Shown: piece by piece, positions 44,208-55,222 of the stretch | Numbering within the stretch: position 1 is the stretch's first letter | Layout: each line of letters begins with the position of its first letter | Assembly: GCF_937952055.1 (NCBI RefSeq) | Contig: NZ_CALFYO010000021.1 | Coordinates: 558,001-622,000 of the forward strand | DNA length: 64,000 bases | Reading direction: 5' to 3' | From: an uncultured Piscinibacter sp. | GTDB taxonomy: Bacteria; Pseudomonadota; Gammaproteobacteria; Burkholderiales; Burkholderiaceae_C | Program-made: the position numbers and the translations under genes | The notes under the pieces: generated by a model | Database searches by the model: none | What the model was told of the DNA's origin: nothing | Seen by the model: the letters and a program-made list of their open reading frames with translations, nothing else

Positions 44208-44640
44208 TCAAACGGGCTCTCGAAAGCCCGAGCCAGGCCTGGGCGGACGGCCGGTGCCTGCCTGGATGGCTTGGAACCGGCGCCTGCGCCGTTGCCATGT
44301 CCTGACTCGCCTGCCCCGTGACGGTCCGCTTGGGGCCCGTCCGGCCTTGATCTCAGAGCTGACCATGAGTCTTCCGACGTCGAGCCGATAAGCGGCGCAG
44401 CGCCATCGCGGCTGCCTCCAGGCAGCGCAGCCCGTGTTGATGAGTCTGCAACCGCCGGCGCGGCTCAAGCGGCGAAGTCGACTCGGCTCGCGTGCCCGAC
44501 CCTGGGGCGGCGGCTGCGGTTCCCGGCCCAGGTGGGTGAGGCTCCTCTCGATGACCGGCCGCTCGAGGAGCGCCGCGATGATCTTGAAGTCACCGCGGCC
44601 GCAGTTCGGGCAGTGCTGCCTTCCGGGGTCGCGGAAGTTC
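44208..44640 (-). mobile_element. IS91-like transposase C-terminal relic
   Basis: A minus-strand frame contains CPNCGRGDFKIIAALLERPV and then LTHLGREPQPPPQGRARE, the zinc-ribbon-like C-terminal part common to IS91-type transposases. Nothing of the catalytic Y2 domain precedes it, and the frame runs on to a stop at 44208 with low-complexity translation, so this is a decayed piece. The upper limit is approximate. The rest of the 44088-44772 gap holds no recognisable gene. Confidence 0.55.
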
Positions 44641-44772
44641 GAGTTCCCTGGGCGAGCGGCTGCTTCCAGGCGGCCGATCTGACCATCCAGATGCCCGGTT
44701 TGGGTCGAGCGCGGACGCTGCAGCGAGCCCCGCTCTCTTCACTCGAACTCAACAGGCCACAAGCGCGACCGA

Positions 44773-47010
<2,238 letters not shown>

Positions 47011-47086
47011 GCGTGTGGCCCGCACGGCCGCCTGAAGGGCCGCAACGCCCCCTCGGGGGGCTGCGAATGAAGTGAGCTTGGGGGCA
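47011..47086. repeat. C/G-rich hairpin element between livG and livF genes
   Basis: The 76-bp gap holds a CCCCCTCGGGGG-type palindrome near 47048-47060. Elements of this form are scattered between genes in Burkholderiales and also occur here at 58904-58917. It may attenuate or stabilise the transcript. Confidence 0.4.
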
Positions 47087-47830
47087 TCATGTCTCCACCA
47101 TCTCGTCGCCGAGGTAGGCCTCGACCACCTCGGCGTTGCGCACCACCTCGGCCGGCGTGCCATCGGCGATCTTGCGGCCCTGGTGCAGCACCAGCACGCG
47201 CTCGACGTGGCGCAGCAGCGTGGTCACGGCGTGCTCGATCCAGATCACCGTGAGGTCCAGGTCGTCGCGCAGGCGGCGGATCAGCTGCGCCATGGCCTCG
47301 ATCTCGCTCTCGGTGAGGCCGGCCGCCACTTCGTCGAGCAGCAGCAGCTTCGGCCGCGTGGCCAGCGCCATGCCGATCTCCAGCAGACGCTGCTGGCTGG
47401 GCGTGATCGCCGCAGCGGGCAGGCCGGCCTGCGCGGCGAGACCGATCAGGTGGAGGATGCTGGTCTCGTCCTTCAGCAGCCACGACGCGCTGCGCCGACG
47501 GCCGGCGAACTGCAGGCCGAAATCGATGTTGGCAGCGACACTCAGCTCGGCGAACACGCGCGGCGTCTGGAAGGTGCGCGCGACGCCCTGCTGGGCGAAG
47601 CGGTGCGGCTTGGCTCCCGTGAGCCGTGCGCCGCCGGCGTAGAGCTCACCCGTGGTCGGCTCCACCACGCCCGACAGCGCGTTGAAGAAGGTGGTCTTGC
47701 CCGCGCCATTGGGGCCGATGATGCCGACCAGCTCGCCCGGCGCAAACGCGGCGCTGACCTTGTCGACGGCGACGAGACCGCCGAAGCGCACCGTCACGTC
47801 GCGGGCTTCGAGCAGGGGATGGCCGTTCAC
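47087..47830 (-). CDS. ABC transporter ATP-binding protein (LivG type)
   Basis: A 247-residue ATPase of a branched-chain amino acid-type importer. Walker A is GPNGAGKTTFFNALSG (~40), the Q-loop region ARTFQTPRVFAELSV, signature LATRPKLLLLDEVAAGLTESE near ~160 with the Walker B Asp-Glu, and the switch WIEHAVTTLL. The usual LSGG signature is replaced by ITPSQQRLLEIG, a form seen in some LivG proteins. A GTG start at 47830 overlaps the LivM stop (GTGA). Confidence 0.9.
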   Translation of the reverse strand: MNGHPLLEARDVTVRFGGLVAVDKVSAAFAPGELVGIIGPNGAGKTTFFNALSGVVEPTTGELYAGGARLTGAKPHRFAQQGVARTFQTPRVFAELSVAANIDFGLQFAGRRRSASWLLKDETSILHLIGLAAQAGLPAAAITPSQQRLLEIGMALATRPKLLLLDEVAAGLTESEIEAMAQLIRRLRDDLDLTVIWIEHAVTTLLRHVERVLVLHQGRKIADGTPAEVVRNAEVVEAYLGDEMVET

Positions 47831-48798
47831 GCCGCCACCTTCTTCGCCTTCCCGGCGCGCAGCTCGCGCCACCAACTGCGCACGTCGTCGCGCCACATCG
47901 TGAAGGTCTCTCGCCGCAGCGAGGCGAGGCCGCCGGGCAGGTAGAGCACCGAGAGGATCAGCAGCAGGCCCAGCGTCATCATGTACAGCTGCGGCAGCTG
48001 CAGGCGCAGCGTCTCGGCCAGCAGGCTGAACACGACAGCCGCGATCAGCGGGCCCCACAGCGTGGCCGCGCCGCCGATCAGCGCGATCAGCACGGTCTGG
48101 AAGCCGATGAAGGGGTTGAACACGGTGGCCGGGTCGATGTAGGTCCAGCGCACGCTCATCGCCGCGCCCACCGCGCCGGCGAAGGCCGCGGTCAACGCGA
48201 AGCCGCCGATCTTCACGAGGCGGGTGTTGACGCCCAGCGTCTGCGCGCGCTGCTCGTCGGCGCCGATGCCCTGCATCGCCAGCCCGAAGCGGCTGCGCCG
48301 CACCAGGATGGACACCAGGATCGCCAGCACCGCGAGGCCCAGCACCGTGAGGTAGACGGTGTCGCGCTCGGGCACCACCACCAGCACGCGGCCCACCGTG
48401 CCGGTGACCTGCTTCTCCCAGTAGGTGATGGCATGGCGGATCAGCTCGGTCATGCCGAAGGTCAGCACCGCGAAGTAGGTGCCGCGCAGATGCAGCACCG
48501 CCGCCCCCATCACCACGGCGACGCCCGCTGCGATCGCCGCGCCGAGGGCGATCGCCATCCACCAGCCCGACGTTTCGAGCACCAGCGCGCTGGTGTAGGC
48601 GCCGATGCCGAAGAAGGCCGAGGTGGCCAGCGAGAGGTAGCGCGTGGTGCCGCAGAACAGGCTCCAGCTCGACGACAGGCCGACGTACATCAGGCAGGTC
48701 AGCGCCATCGAGACGGCGAACTCGCTGCCGTAGTGCGGCACCGCCAGCGCCCAGCCGGCCAGCGCGAAGAGGACGAGCAGATCGCGCCTCGTGTTCAT
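47827..48798 (-). CDS. Branched-chain-type ABC permease (LivM type)
   Basis: A 323-residue membrane permease with 8-10 helices (LLVLFALAGWALAVP, LATSAFFGIGAYTSALVL, IGFQTVLIALIGGAATLWGPLIAAVV). The SLATSAFFGIGAY motif and the GGAATLWGPLIGA-like segment are typical of LivM. The product pairs with the following LivH in the membrane. The ATG at 48798 is used; an open frame further upstream is a shadow of livH. Confidence 0.9.
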   Translation of the reverse strand: MNTRRDLLVLFALAGWALAVPHYGSEFAVSMALTCLMYVGLSSSWSLFCGTTRYLSLATSAFFGIGAYTSALVLETSGWWMAIALGAAIAAGVAVVMGAAVLHLRGTYFAVLTFGMTELIRHAITYWEKQVTGTVGRVLVVVPERDTVYLTVLGLAVLAILVSILVRRSRFGLAMQGIGADEQRAQTLGVNTRLVKIGGFALTAAFAGAVGAAMSVRWTYIDPATVFNPFIGFQTVLIALIGGAATLWGPLIAAVVFSLLAETLRLQLPQLYMMTLGLLLILSVLYLPGGLASLRRETFTMWRDDVRSWWRELRAGKAKKVAA

Positions 48799-48808
48799 GG
48801 GCAGGCGC

Positions 48809-49687
48809 TCATTGACGTGCAAACAGGCCGTTGGGCCGCCACAGCAGCACGGCGATGAAGATGCCGTAGGACAGCAGCGACTTGAGCGAGGGGTTGGTGA
48901 AGTGCATGCCGATCGCTTCGACCACGCCGAGCGCAAGGCCGCCGACCAGCGCACCGCTCATGCTGCCGAATCCGCCGAGCGTGATGACGATCAGCGCCGT
49001 CACGGTGTAGGGCTCGCCCATGCTCGGCGAGATGGTGTAGGTCATCGACAGCAGGCAGCCGGCGACGCCGGAGAGCCCCAGGCCGACGCCGAACATCATC
49101 GGGTGCAGCCGCTCGGTGTCGATGCCGACCAGCTGCGCGCCGGTGGGCGACTGCATCAGCGCGCGCACGCCCTTGCCGTACAGCGTCTTCTTCAGGGTGA
49201 CGATCAGCGCGGCGCTGAAGGCCAGCGCGAGCGCCAGCAGCAGCAGCTTGTTGGCGGCGAACTGCGCCCCGCCGACGGCCACCGGCTCGGTGAGGAAGTC
49301 GTAGCCACGCAGGTCGCCTCCCCAGGCCATCTGCGCGAAGTTCTGCACCAGGAACATCAGCCCGAAGCTGACCATCAGGCCGCGGGCCTCGAAGACATCG
49401 AGGTTGGGGCTGGTGCGGGTGAGCCTTCGAAACACGAGCCGATGCACACCGAGGCCCAGTGCCATCAGCAACGCGAACGCCAGCGGGATCATCAGCAGCG
49501 GTGAAATGCCGAACTGCGTGGTGGCCATCCAGGTGAGGAAGGCGCCGACCATCAGGAACTCGCCGTGCGCGATGTTCAGGATGCGCATCAGGCCGTACTG
49601 CAGGTTGAGCCCCAGCGCGACGAGCGCGTAGACGCCTCCGGTGATCAGGCCGGAGGCGATCAGTTCGAGCCAGGCGCCGGCGGTCAC
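48809..49687 (-). CDS. Branched-chain-type ABC permease (LivH type)
   Basis: A 292-residue permease with about eight helices. GLITGGVYALVALGLNLQYGLMRILNIAHGEF near the N-terminus and YTVTALIVITLGGFGSMSGALVGGL near the C-terminus are LivH hallmarks. The start is GTG at 49687, 13 bp after the stop of the receptor gene. Gene order receptor-livH-livM-livG-livF-aldehyde dehydrogenase suggests uptake and oxidation of an aromatic or aliphatic acid precursor. Confidence 0.9.
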   Translation of the reverse strand: MTAGAWLELIASGLITGGVYALVALGLNLQYGLMRILNIAHGEFLMVGAFLTWMATTQFGISPLLMIPLAFALLMALGLGVHRLVFRRLTRTSPNLDVFEARGLMVSFGLMFLVQNFAQMAWGGDLRGYDFLTEPVAVGGAQFAANKLLLLALALAFSAALIVTLKKTLYGKGVRALMQSPTGAQLVGIDTERLHPMMFGVGLGLSGVAGCLLSMTYTISPSMGEPYTVTALIVITLGGFGSMSGALVGGLALGVVEAIGMHFTNPSLKSLLSYGIFIAVLLWRPNGLFARQ

Positions 49688-49700
49688 GGGGCCTGCGTCT

Positions 49701-50894
49701 TCAGACCCACGCGGGCTTCTGCGGCACCAGCGGCGCCGTGGCCTGGGCCTTCGGCCACACCACCTCGAACTCGCCCTTCTGCCACTGGCTCACCGTCCCC
49801 GGCGTGCCCACGTTCTCGCTGCCGACGAACTTGATCTTGCCGAGGATGGTGGCGTGCTCGTTGCCCGCGACGTAATCGCGGATCGCCTTGCGCTCCAGGC
49901 CCACCTTGGCCACCGCGGCGGTGAGGATTTCCAGCGAAGCCCAGGCAGCGCCGCTGGCCCAGCGGTCCGGCTCCTTGGCCGCGCCGAACTTCTTCACGTG
50001 GGCGTCGAAGTAGGCCTTCGCGCCCGGGCTGGTCTTGGCGTTCCACGAGCCCATGCCGAGCACGCCTTCGGCGCCCGCGCCCATCACGTTGCGGTAGAGC
50101 TGGAAGGCGGTACCCACGCTGGCATAGAAGAACTTCGGGTTGAAGCCGATCTCCTTGCTCTGCCGGCTGGCGAGGATGGTGTCGGGCGGGTAGGTCAGGC
50201 CGATGAAGGCGTCGGGATTCTTGTCCTTCATCGAGCGCAGCACCGGCGACAGGTCCTTCACGCCCAGCGGGTAGCTCTTGTCCTCGACCAGGCTGATGCC
50301 GCTGCCGGCCAGCGCCACCTTCAGCGCGGCATAGTTCTCCAGCCCGAACAGGTCGTCGACGTAGATCACTGCCGCGCTCTTCGCGCCGTTGGCCTTGAGC
50401 ATGTCGACCAGCGCGTCCATCATCGGCTTGGGCTGCTGCAGCATGAGGAAGAAGTACGGCAGCTTCATCTCGACCAGGCGCCGGCTGAGCGCCGTGGGCG
50501 CGAGGAACGGGTAGCCGAAGCGGTTGGCCAGCGGCGCGACGGCGAAGTTGGCGTTGCTGCCCCAGGGCGGCAGGATCAGGTCGACCTTGTCGCTGCCCAT
50601 CAGCTTCTCGTAGGTGCGCACGCAGGTCTCGATGTTGCTCTGGTCGTCGCTGCTGATCAGCTCGATTGGCCGCTTCGTGCCCTTCACGTTCAGCCCGCCG
50701 GCGGCGTTCTGCTGCTCCGCCCACAGCAGGTAGTTGGGCTCCTGGCTGACCTGGGCGCCGGTGGTCCAGGGGCCGGTGCGGGCGATCGCGTAGCCGATGC
50801 GCACCGGCGCGGCCTGGGCGCGCACGATCGACGGGAAGGCCAGCGCGGCGGACGAGGCGGCGAGCGCCTGGACGACGGTACGGCGGGTGCTCAT
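49701..50894 (-). CDS. ABC transporter substrate-binding protein (Leu/Ile/Val-type)
   Basis: A 397-residue periplasmic receptor with a twin-Arg-like signal (MSTRRTVVQALAASSAALA) cut near VRA. The mature protein has the type I periplasmic fold (IGYAIARTGPWTTGAQVS, GGLNVKGTKRPIELISSDDQSN, AVIYVDDLFGLENYAALK). This Burkholderiales group often binds aromatic acids rather than amino acids, but the ligand cannot be told. It is the first gene of the transporter operon and is divergent from an AraC gene. GGAGAC lies before the ATG. Confidence 0.9.
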   Translation of the reverse strand: MSTRRTVVQALAASSAALAFPSIVRAQAAPVRIGYAIARTGPWTTGAQVSQEPNYLLWAEQQNAAGGLNVKGTKRPIELISSDDQSNIETCVRTYEKLMGSDKVDLILPPWGSNANFAVAPLANRFGYPFLAPTALSRRLVEMKLPYFFLMLQQPKPMMDALVDMLKANGAKSAAVIYVDDLFGLENYAALKVALAGSGISLVEDKSYPLGVKDLSPVLRSMKDKNPDAFIGLTYPPDTILASRQSKEIGFNPKFFYASVGTAFQLYRNVMGAGAEGVLGMGSWNAKTSPGAKAYFDAHVKKFGAAKEPDRWASGAAWASLEILTAAVAKVGLERKAIRDYVAGNEHATILGKIKFVGSENVGTPGTVSQWQKGEFEVVWPKAQATAPLVPQKPAWV

Positions 50895-50985
50895 GGTCTG
50901 TCTCCTTGGATGGAAGGCCCGGCTCGTTCCGGCCGGTGGACGGGTGTCGTGCCATGCATTGTTCGGACACGCCGGCGGCGCGGCT

Positions 50986-51028
50986 TTGCCGAACGTGCAG
51001 CCGGGCTTGCCGATCCGTGCAGCCGGGC
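50986..51028. promoter_or_regulatory. Tandem ~22-bp direct repeat between the ABC receptor and AraC genes
   Basis: Two head-to-tail units (50986-51006 and 51007-51028) share TTGCCGA and CGTGCAGCCGGGC and differ by one inserted and one changed base. The repeat pitch is 21-22 bp, about two helical turns, as in XylS/BenR- and AraC-type operators. It lies 83 bp upstream of the araC start and 92 bp from the receptor start. Confidence 0.65.
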
Positions 51029-51110
51029 TAGGGCTTTCCCGACCCCCCGGCCCCAAGGCTTGAGGGGTCAATGCGCCATCGCTACCCTCGCGCATCCACC
51101 GGAGGCAGCC

Positions 51111-52073
51111 ATGGGCAACACCGTCGTCAGCGCGATGAGCACCGACCAGGTCTCGGCGGCCGAGCGGCCAGGCTTCTGGGCCGACTGGATCCACAAGCTC
51201 TTCCACGGTCTGGACTCCGACCTCTACGGCGACACCGGATTCGATGGCCGCATGGCCACCGTGCGCGCGGGGGACATCGTGCTGACGAGGCTGGAGGCCA
51301 ACCGCCACCGCGTCATGCGCTCGGCCTCGCTGGTGCGGCAGTCGGAGACCGGCTACCTGAAGATCGTCGCGCCGTGGGTGGGCTGCGCCGGTGTCGAGCA
51401 GAAGGGCCGCGAGGCTTGGGTGACACCCGACCAGTGGAGCATCTACGACACCACCGACAGTTACGCGGTGGCCAACCCGGTGCGCGTGGAGCACCTGATC
51501 GTGATGGTGCCGAAGGACCGGCTGGTGGAACGCGGCATCACGCTCGACCCGCTGATGGCGCGCCGCCTGGGCGGCAGCGGCGGCGTGGCACGCATCGCGC
51601 TGGAGACCATGCGCAACGCCTACCGCGAACTGCCCGGCATGTCGGAAACGGCCGCGCGCGGTGTCGGCGATGCGATCACGCAGCTCGTGCACCTGTCGAT
51701 GCTCGACCTGGCCGGCATCGGCACCGCCGTGACGCAACGCGAGGCGCTGCGCGAGCGCATCAAGCAGCATGTCGGCGAGCGCCTGGGCGACCCGAACCTC
51801 ACGGTGGACAGCATCGCGCTGGCGCTGAACTGCAGCCGCCGCCAGCTCTACAACGCATTCGCCGAGGAGCCCGACGGCGTGGCGGGATACATCCTGCGCC
51901 GCCGCCTCGAGGGGTGCCGCCGCTGCTTCGACGACCGCGCGCAATCGCATCGCTCGATCACCGAGATCGCCTTCGCCTTCGGCTTCTCGAACATGGCGCA
52001 CTTCAGCCGCGTGTTCCGCACCCACCTGGGCCTGCCGCCCAGCGACTACCGGCGCGGCGCGGCCGCGGCCTGA
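51111..52073 (+). CDS. AraC-family transcriptional regulator (AraC-binding-like N-terminus)
   Basis: A 320-residue regulator. The C-terminal ~100 residues are two helix-turn-helix units: LTVDSIALALNCSRRQLYNAF and SITEIAFAFGFSNMAHFSRVFRTHLGLPPSDYRR. The N-terminal ~200 residues resemble the effector domain of FeaR/XylS-like activators of aromatic degradation. The ATG at 51111 follows GGAGG. It is divergent from the ABC-transporter operon that ends in the aldehyde dehydrogenase and probably activates it, with the tandem repeat as operator. Confidence 0.9.
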   Translation: MGNTVVSAMSTDQVSAAERPGFWADWIHKLFHGLDSDLYGDTGFDGRMATVRAGDIVLTRLEANRHRVMRSASLVRQSETGYLKIVAPWVGCAGVEQKGREAWVTPDQWSIYDTTDSYAVANPVRVEHLIVMVPKDRLVERGITLDPLMARRLGGSGGVARIALETMRNAYRELPGMSETAARGVGDAITQLVHLSMLDLAGIGTAVTQREALRERIKQHVGERLGDPNLTVDSIALALNCSRRQLYNAFAEEPDGVAGYILRRRLEGCRRCFDDRAQSHRSITEIAFAFGFSNMAHFSRVFRTHLGLPPSDYRRGAAAA

Positions 52074-52133
52074 GCCGGCGTCGAAGGCCGCGGCCCTGGC
52101 TACACTGCCGGGCCACTTTCCTCTCGACTGCCC

Positions 52134-52964
52134 ATGGGCTGGCACGGCCACCTCTCGATCGACTACCGCCGCGACGGCGACACCACGCAAGCCCACGACC
52201 GCCACGACGGCCCGCTGCGCGTGCTGCAGCGGCTTTATCCCGAGGGCCCGTCGATCTGCCACCACGTGCTGGTGCACCCGCCGGGCGGCATGGTCGGCGG
52301 CGACCGGCTGGACATCGAGCTCACCCTCGGTGTCGGCGGCCACGCGCTGATCACCACGCCCGGCGCGGCGCGCTTCTACCGCAGCGCCGGCGAGCCGGCG
52401 GTGCAGCAGCTGACGGCGCGCCTGTCCGACGGCGCGCGGCTCGAGTGGCTGCCGCTGGAGACGCTCGCCTACAGCGGCTGCGAGGGCCAGAACCTGATGC
52501 GCTTCGAACTGGGCGCGGGTGCCGAGACGATCGGCTGGGACGTGCTCGCGCTCGGCCTGCCTGCCGCCGACCAGCCCTTCGTGCGCGGCCGCTACCGGCA
52601 GCACATCGAGATCCCGGGGCGCTGGCTGGAGCGCGGCACGATCGCCGCCGACGACGCAGTGCTGCTGGACTCGCCGCTGGGGCTGGACGGCCATCGCGTG
52701 ATGGGCAGCCTGTGGTTCGCCGCCGGCACCGCCCTCGGGGCGGCGCGGCGCGAGGCGCTGCTCGACGCGGCGCGCGCCGCCTGCGAGGGCCACATCCTGG
52801 CGCGAACCGCCGGCTCGACGGCACCCAACGACGCGGTGGTGCTGCTGCGTGCGCTCGCGCCCAGGGTCGAGCCGCTGATGGCGCTGCTCCAGGACGTGCG
52901 CAACCGCTGGCGCGCCGTCGCCTGGGAGCTGCCGGCGGTGCTGCCGCGGATCTGGAAGACCTGA
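52134..52964 (+). CDS. ureD: Urease accessory protein UreD (UreH)
   Basis: UreD binds apo-urease and with UreF and UreG helps load nickel. The 276-residue product has LRVLQRLYPEGPSICHHVLVHPPGGMVGGDRLDIEL (about 28-63), TTPGAARFYRS and LEWLPLETLAYSGC, as in bona fide UreD. Length is normal and no frame damage is visible. Unusually, ureA/B/C do not follow; the next 375 bp are non-coding. The urt operon that commonly accompanies urease lies 1.6 kb away on the other strand, so a rearrangement is suspected. Confidence 0.93.
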   Translation: MGWHGHLSIDYRRDGDTTQAHDRHDGPLRVLQRLYPEGPSICHHVLVHPPGGMVGGDRLDIELTLGVGGHALITTPGAARFYRSAGEPAVQQLTARLSDGARLEWLPLETLAYSGCEGQNLMRFELGAGAETIGWDVLALGLPAADQPFVRGRYRQHIEIPGRWLERGTIAADDAVLLDSPLGLDGHRVMGSLWFAAGTALGAARREALLDAARAACEGHILARTAGSTAPNDAVVLLRALAPRVEPLMALLQDVRNRWRAVAWELPAVLPRIWKT

Positions 52965-53339
52965 CTCTTCGCGCCTGGCGAGCGTCGCGGGTCGGCCAAG
53001 AAGAGGCCGTGGAGCACACATTCGGTGAAGGTCGGCAACCCGCGCTGACTCTCGCGATGTCATCACCAGATGCGCGATGCCGTTGCGCCACGGCGTCTTC
53101 AGCGTTGGCACCTCCCGACATCGGTCTCGGTCAGCGGGCGGCCCGGTGTGCTCCTTGCGCCGAACGAATTGGGCGCCGGGACGAGGGCTCGACCTATGCG
53201 ACCATCCACTGCATGAACTCTCGATGGCCGGCCGGCTCGTGGAAACCACCACTCAGGAACGACACATGAACATCGAAACGTCACCCGCCCGAGAGGCAGC
53301 CCGTTCGCGCTGCCGCGGCCGCATCGCGCGTGTCCAGCG
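52965..53339. other. Non-coding gap after ureD
   Basis: A 375-bp stretch with no recognisable gene; translations in all frames are short or Arg-rich. Ordinary urease clusters would have ureA here, so this gap marks the missing continuation. No terminator with a T run was found. Confidence 0.4.
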
Positions 53340-53567
53340 ATGCTGAGCTGGCTCGACCGCTTGCCGTGGATCTGGTTGCTGCTTCTGGCGGCGTGGATGG
53401 CCATTGCGCCGATCACGCCCGAGCCCCATCTGGTCGAGAAGCTGCGCCTTCTGGTCCAGGGTGCGCTGGTACGTCCGCTCGATGTCTTCGACCTGGCCAT
53501 GCATGCGACGCCGCTGCTGCTGGTGGCGCTCAAGCTGTGGCGGCAGTGGCGCGTGCATCGACCCTGA
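53340..53567 (+). CDS. Small two-helix membrane protein (RND-transporter-associated type)
   Basis: A 75-residue protein with two hydrophobic stretches (PWIWLLLLAAWMAIAPI and DLAMHATPLLLVALKLW) separated by PEPHLVEKLRLLVQGALVRPLDVFD. Similar proteins are common in Proteobacteria, often labelled RND transporter without experimental support. Function is unknown. No clear ribosome site precedes the ATG, which follows coding-poor DNA. Confidence 0.65.
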   Translation: MLSWLDRLPWIWLLLLAAWMAIAPITPEPHLVEKLRLLVQGALVRPLDVFDLAMHATPLLLVALKLWRQWRVHRP

Positions 53568-53819
53568 CGTGCCTGGTCGCACCCGGTCCTCGCGGCCCTT
53601 GCGCGGCGCCGCTTGAACTCCCACGGGTTTGGCGTGCTCAGGACGCTTGCAGTTGCTGCCAGCCGTGGGCGACGGCAATTGGCCGACTTCTGCCCCAGAG
53701 CGTCGGAGCCTTCGGGTCGGCTGAACGCCGCATGGCCGACGCCGGCGCCGGTGGGTCCCGAACAGTCGCGATGCGGCGATCTGCGACGACCGACGGATGC
53801 TTGTGACGGCGAAGAGGTA
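53568..53819. other. Gap with possible dispersed intergenic repeat
   Basis: Sequence such as GGCAATTGGCCGACTTCTGC followed by an AACGCCGCATGGCCGAC-like segment resembles the short repeats scattered between genes in some Burkholderiales, but I could not match a second copy inside this window. No gene is seen. Confidence 0.25.
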
Positions 53820-54491
53820 TCAGTCGCCGGCAAAGCTGTAGGGGCCGCCGCGCTTGAGCGCCTTCTTGTAGGCCGGCCGCGCATGGATGCGCTTGAGCCA
53901 GTCCATCAGCTTCGGCCGCCGCGCGTCGAGGCCGGCGCGCTGCGCGGCCGCTTCGATCGGGAAGCTCATCTGGATGTCGGCCGCGCTGAACGACTTGCCG
54001 GCGAACCAGGGCCGCTGCGCCAGTTCGCTCTCCATGAAGTCGAGCTGCCGTTCGATGTTGGGCATGACGAAGCTCTTCAGCACCTGGGCCGAGATGCCGC
54101 GCGCGATCGGCTTGACGAAGAACGGCATCGGCGCGCTCACCACCTTGTCGAACACCAGCTTCATCAGCAGCGGCGACATCGCCGAGCCTTCGGCGAAGTG
54201 CAGCCAGTAGCGGTACTGCAGGAACTCGGGCGTACCGGGTGCGGGTCGCAGCTTGCCGCCCTCGCGGTCGACGAGGTACTCGATGATCGCGCCGGACTCG
54301 GCCACCGTCGCCTCGCCGTCGGTGATCACCGGCGACTTGCCCAAGGGGTGGACCTGGCGCAGCTCCGGCGGCGCGAGCATGGTCTTGGGGTCGCGCTGGT
54401 AATGCCGGATCTCGTAAGGCAACCCAAGCTCCTCGAGCAGCCAGAGCACACGCTGCGAGCGCGAGTCGTTGAGGTGGTGGACGGTGATCAT
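53820..54491 (-). CDS. Glutathione S-transferase
   Basis: A 223-residue GST. The thioredoxin-like N-terminal domain (residues 1-78) has NDSRSQRVLWLLEELGLPYE, where the Ser could activate glutathione, then HPLGKSPVI and VAESGAIIEYL, the glutathione-binding motif. The helical C-terminal domain has PWFAGKSFSAADIQMSFPIEA, the usual capping motif. The ATG at 54491 was chosen at the first conserved residue. The physiological substrate is unknown. It lies 37 bp downstream of urtE on the same strand. Confidence 0.9.
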   Translation of the reverse strand: MITVHHLNDSRSQRVLWLLEELGLPYEIRHYQRDPKTMLAPPELRQVHPLGKSPVITDGEATVAESGAIIEYLVDREGGKLRPAPGTPEFLQYRYWLHFAEGSAMSPLLMKLVFDKVVSAPMPFFVKPIARGISAQVLKSFVMPNIERQLDFMESELAQRPWFAGKSFSAADIQMSFPIEAAAQRAGLDARRPKLMDWLKRIHARPAYKKALKRGGPYSFAGD

Positions 54492-54528
54492 GGGCGGGGA
54501 TTGTGCGCGCGGCCCCGGTGCCCTGCCC

Positions 54529-55221
54529 TCAAATGGACATGCGGTCGCGCACGCCCTCGCGCTCCATCGTCTCGCCACGCCCGCGCTGCACGATCTCGCC
54601 GCGCTCCATCAGCAGGTACTGGTCGGCCAGTTCGGCGGCGAAGTCGTAGTACTGCTCGACCAGCACGATGGCCATCGTCTTGCGGTTGGCCAGCATGCGG
54701 ATCACGCGGCCGATGTCCTTGATGATGCTGGGCTGGATGCCCTCGGTCGGCTCGTCGAGGATCAGCAGCTTGGGGCCGGCCGCCAGCGCGCGCGCGATGG
54801 CGAGCTGCTGCTGCTGGCCGCCCGAGAGGTCGCCACCGCGGCGGTGGATCATCTGCTTGAGCACCGGGAACAGGTCGAACAGCTCCGCCGGGATCGGCGT
54901 GCCGCCCTTCTTGTACGCCAGACCCATGCGCAGGTTCTCCTCCACCGTCAGGCGGCCGAAGATCTCGCGGCCCTGCGGCACGTAGCCCACGCCCTTGCGC
55001 ACGCGCTCGTAGGGCGTGTCGCGCGTGATGTCCTGGCCGTCGAGCTGGATGCTGCCGGTCTTCACCGGCACCACGCCCATCAGCGACTTCAGCAGCGTGG
55101 TCTTGCCTACGCCGTTGCGGCCCAGCACCACCGTCACCTCGCCGAGCTTCGCCCCGAAGCCGAGGTTGCGCAGGATGTGCGAGCCGCCGTAGTACTGGTT
55201 GATGCCTTCGACTTTCAGCAT
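54529..55221 (-). CDS. urtE: Urea ABC transporter ATP-binding protein UrtE
   Basis: The second ATPase of the urea importer, 230 residues. Walker A is GRNGVGKTTLLKSLMG (~34), signature LSGGQQQQLAIARAL (~135), Walker B LLILDEPTEGIQPSI and the switch LVEQYYDFA. The EGIQPSIIKDIG stretch and MERGEIVQRG tail are characteristic of UrtE. It starts 1 bp after the urtD stop. It is the last of five collinear genes urtABCDE. Confidence 0.95.
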   Translation of the reverse strand: MLKVEGINQYYGGSHILRNLGFGAKLGEVTVVLGRNGVGKTTLLKSLMGVVPVKTGSIQLDGQDITRDTPYERVRKGVGYVPQGREIFGRLTVEENLRMGLAYKKGGTPIPAELFDLFPVLKQMIHRRGGDLSGGQQQQLAIARALAAGPKLLILDEPTEGIQPSIIKDIGRVIRMLANRKTMAIVLVEQYYDFAAELADQYLLMERGEIVQRGRGETMEREGVRDRMSI

Positions 55222-55222
55222 G

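Noticed and set aside
51016..51033. XylS/BenR consensus box (TGCA-N6-GGNTA)
   Set aside because: TGCA is followed by GGCTA at a spacing of 4, not 6, so the strict consensus is not met; only the tandem repeat is reported.
49701..53252. 1183-codon minus-strand frame covering the ABC receptor to beyond ureD
   Set aside because: Only the last 397 codons are a real protein; the rest is antisense to AraC and ureD genes.
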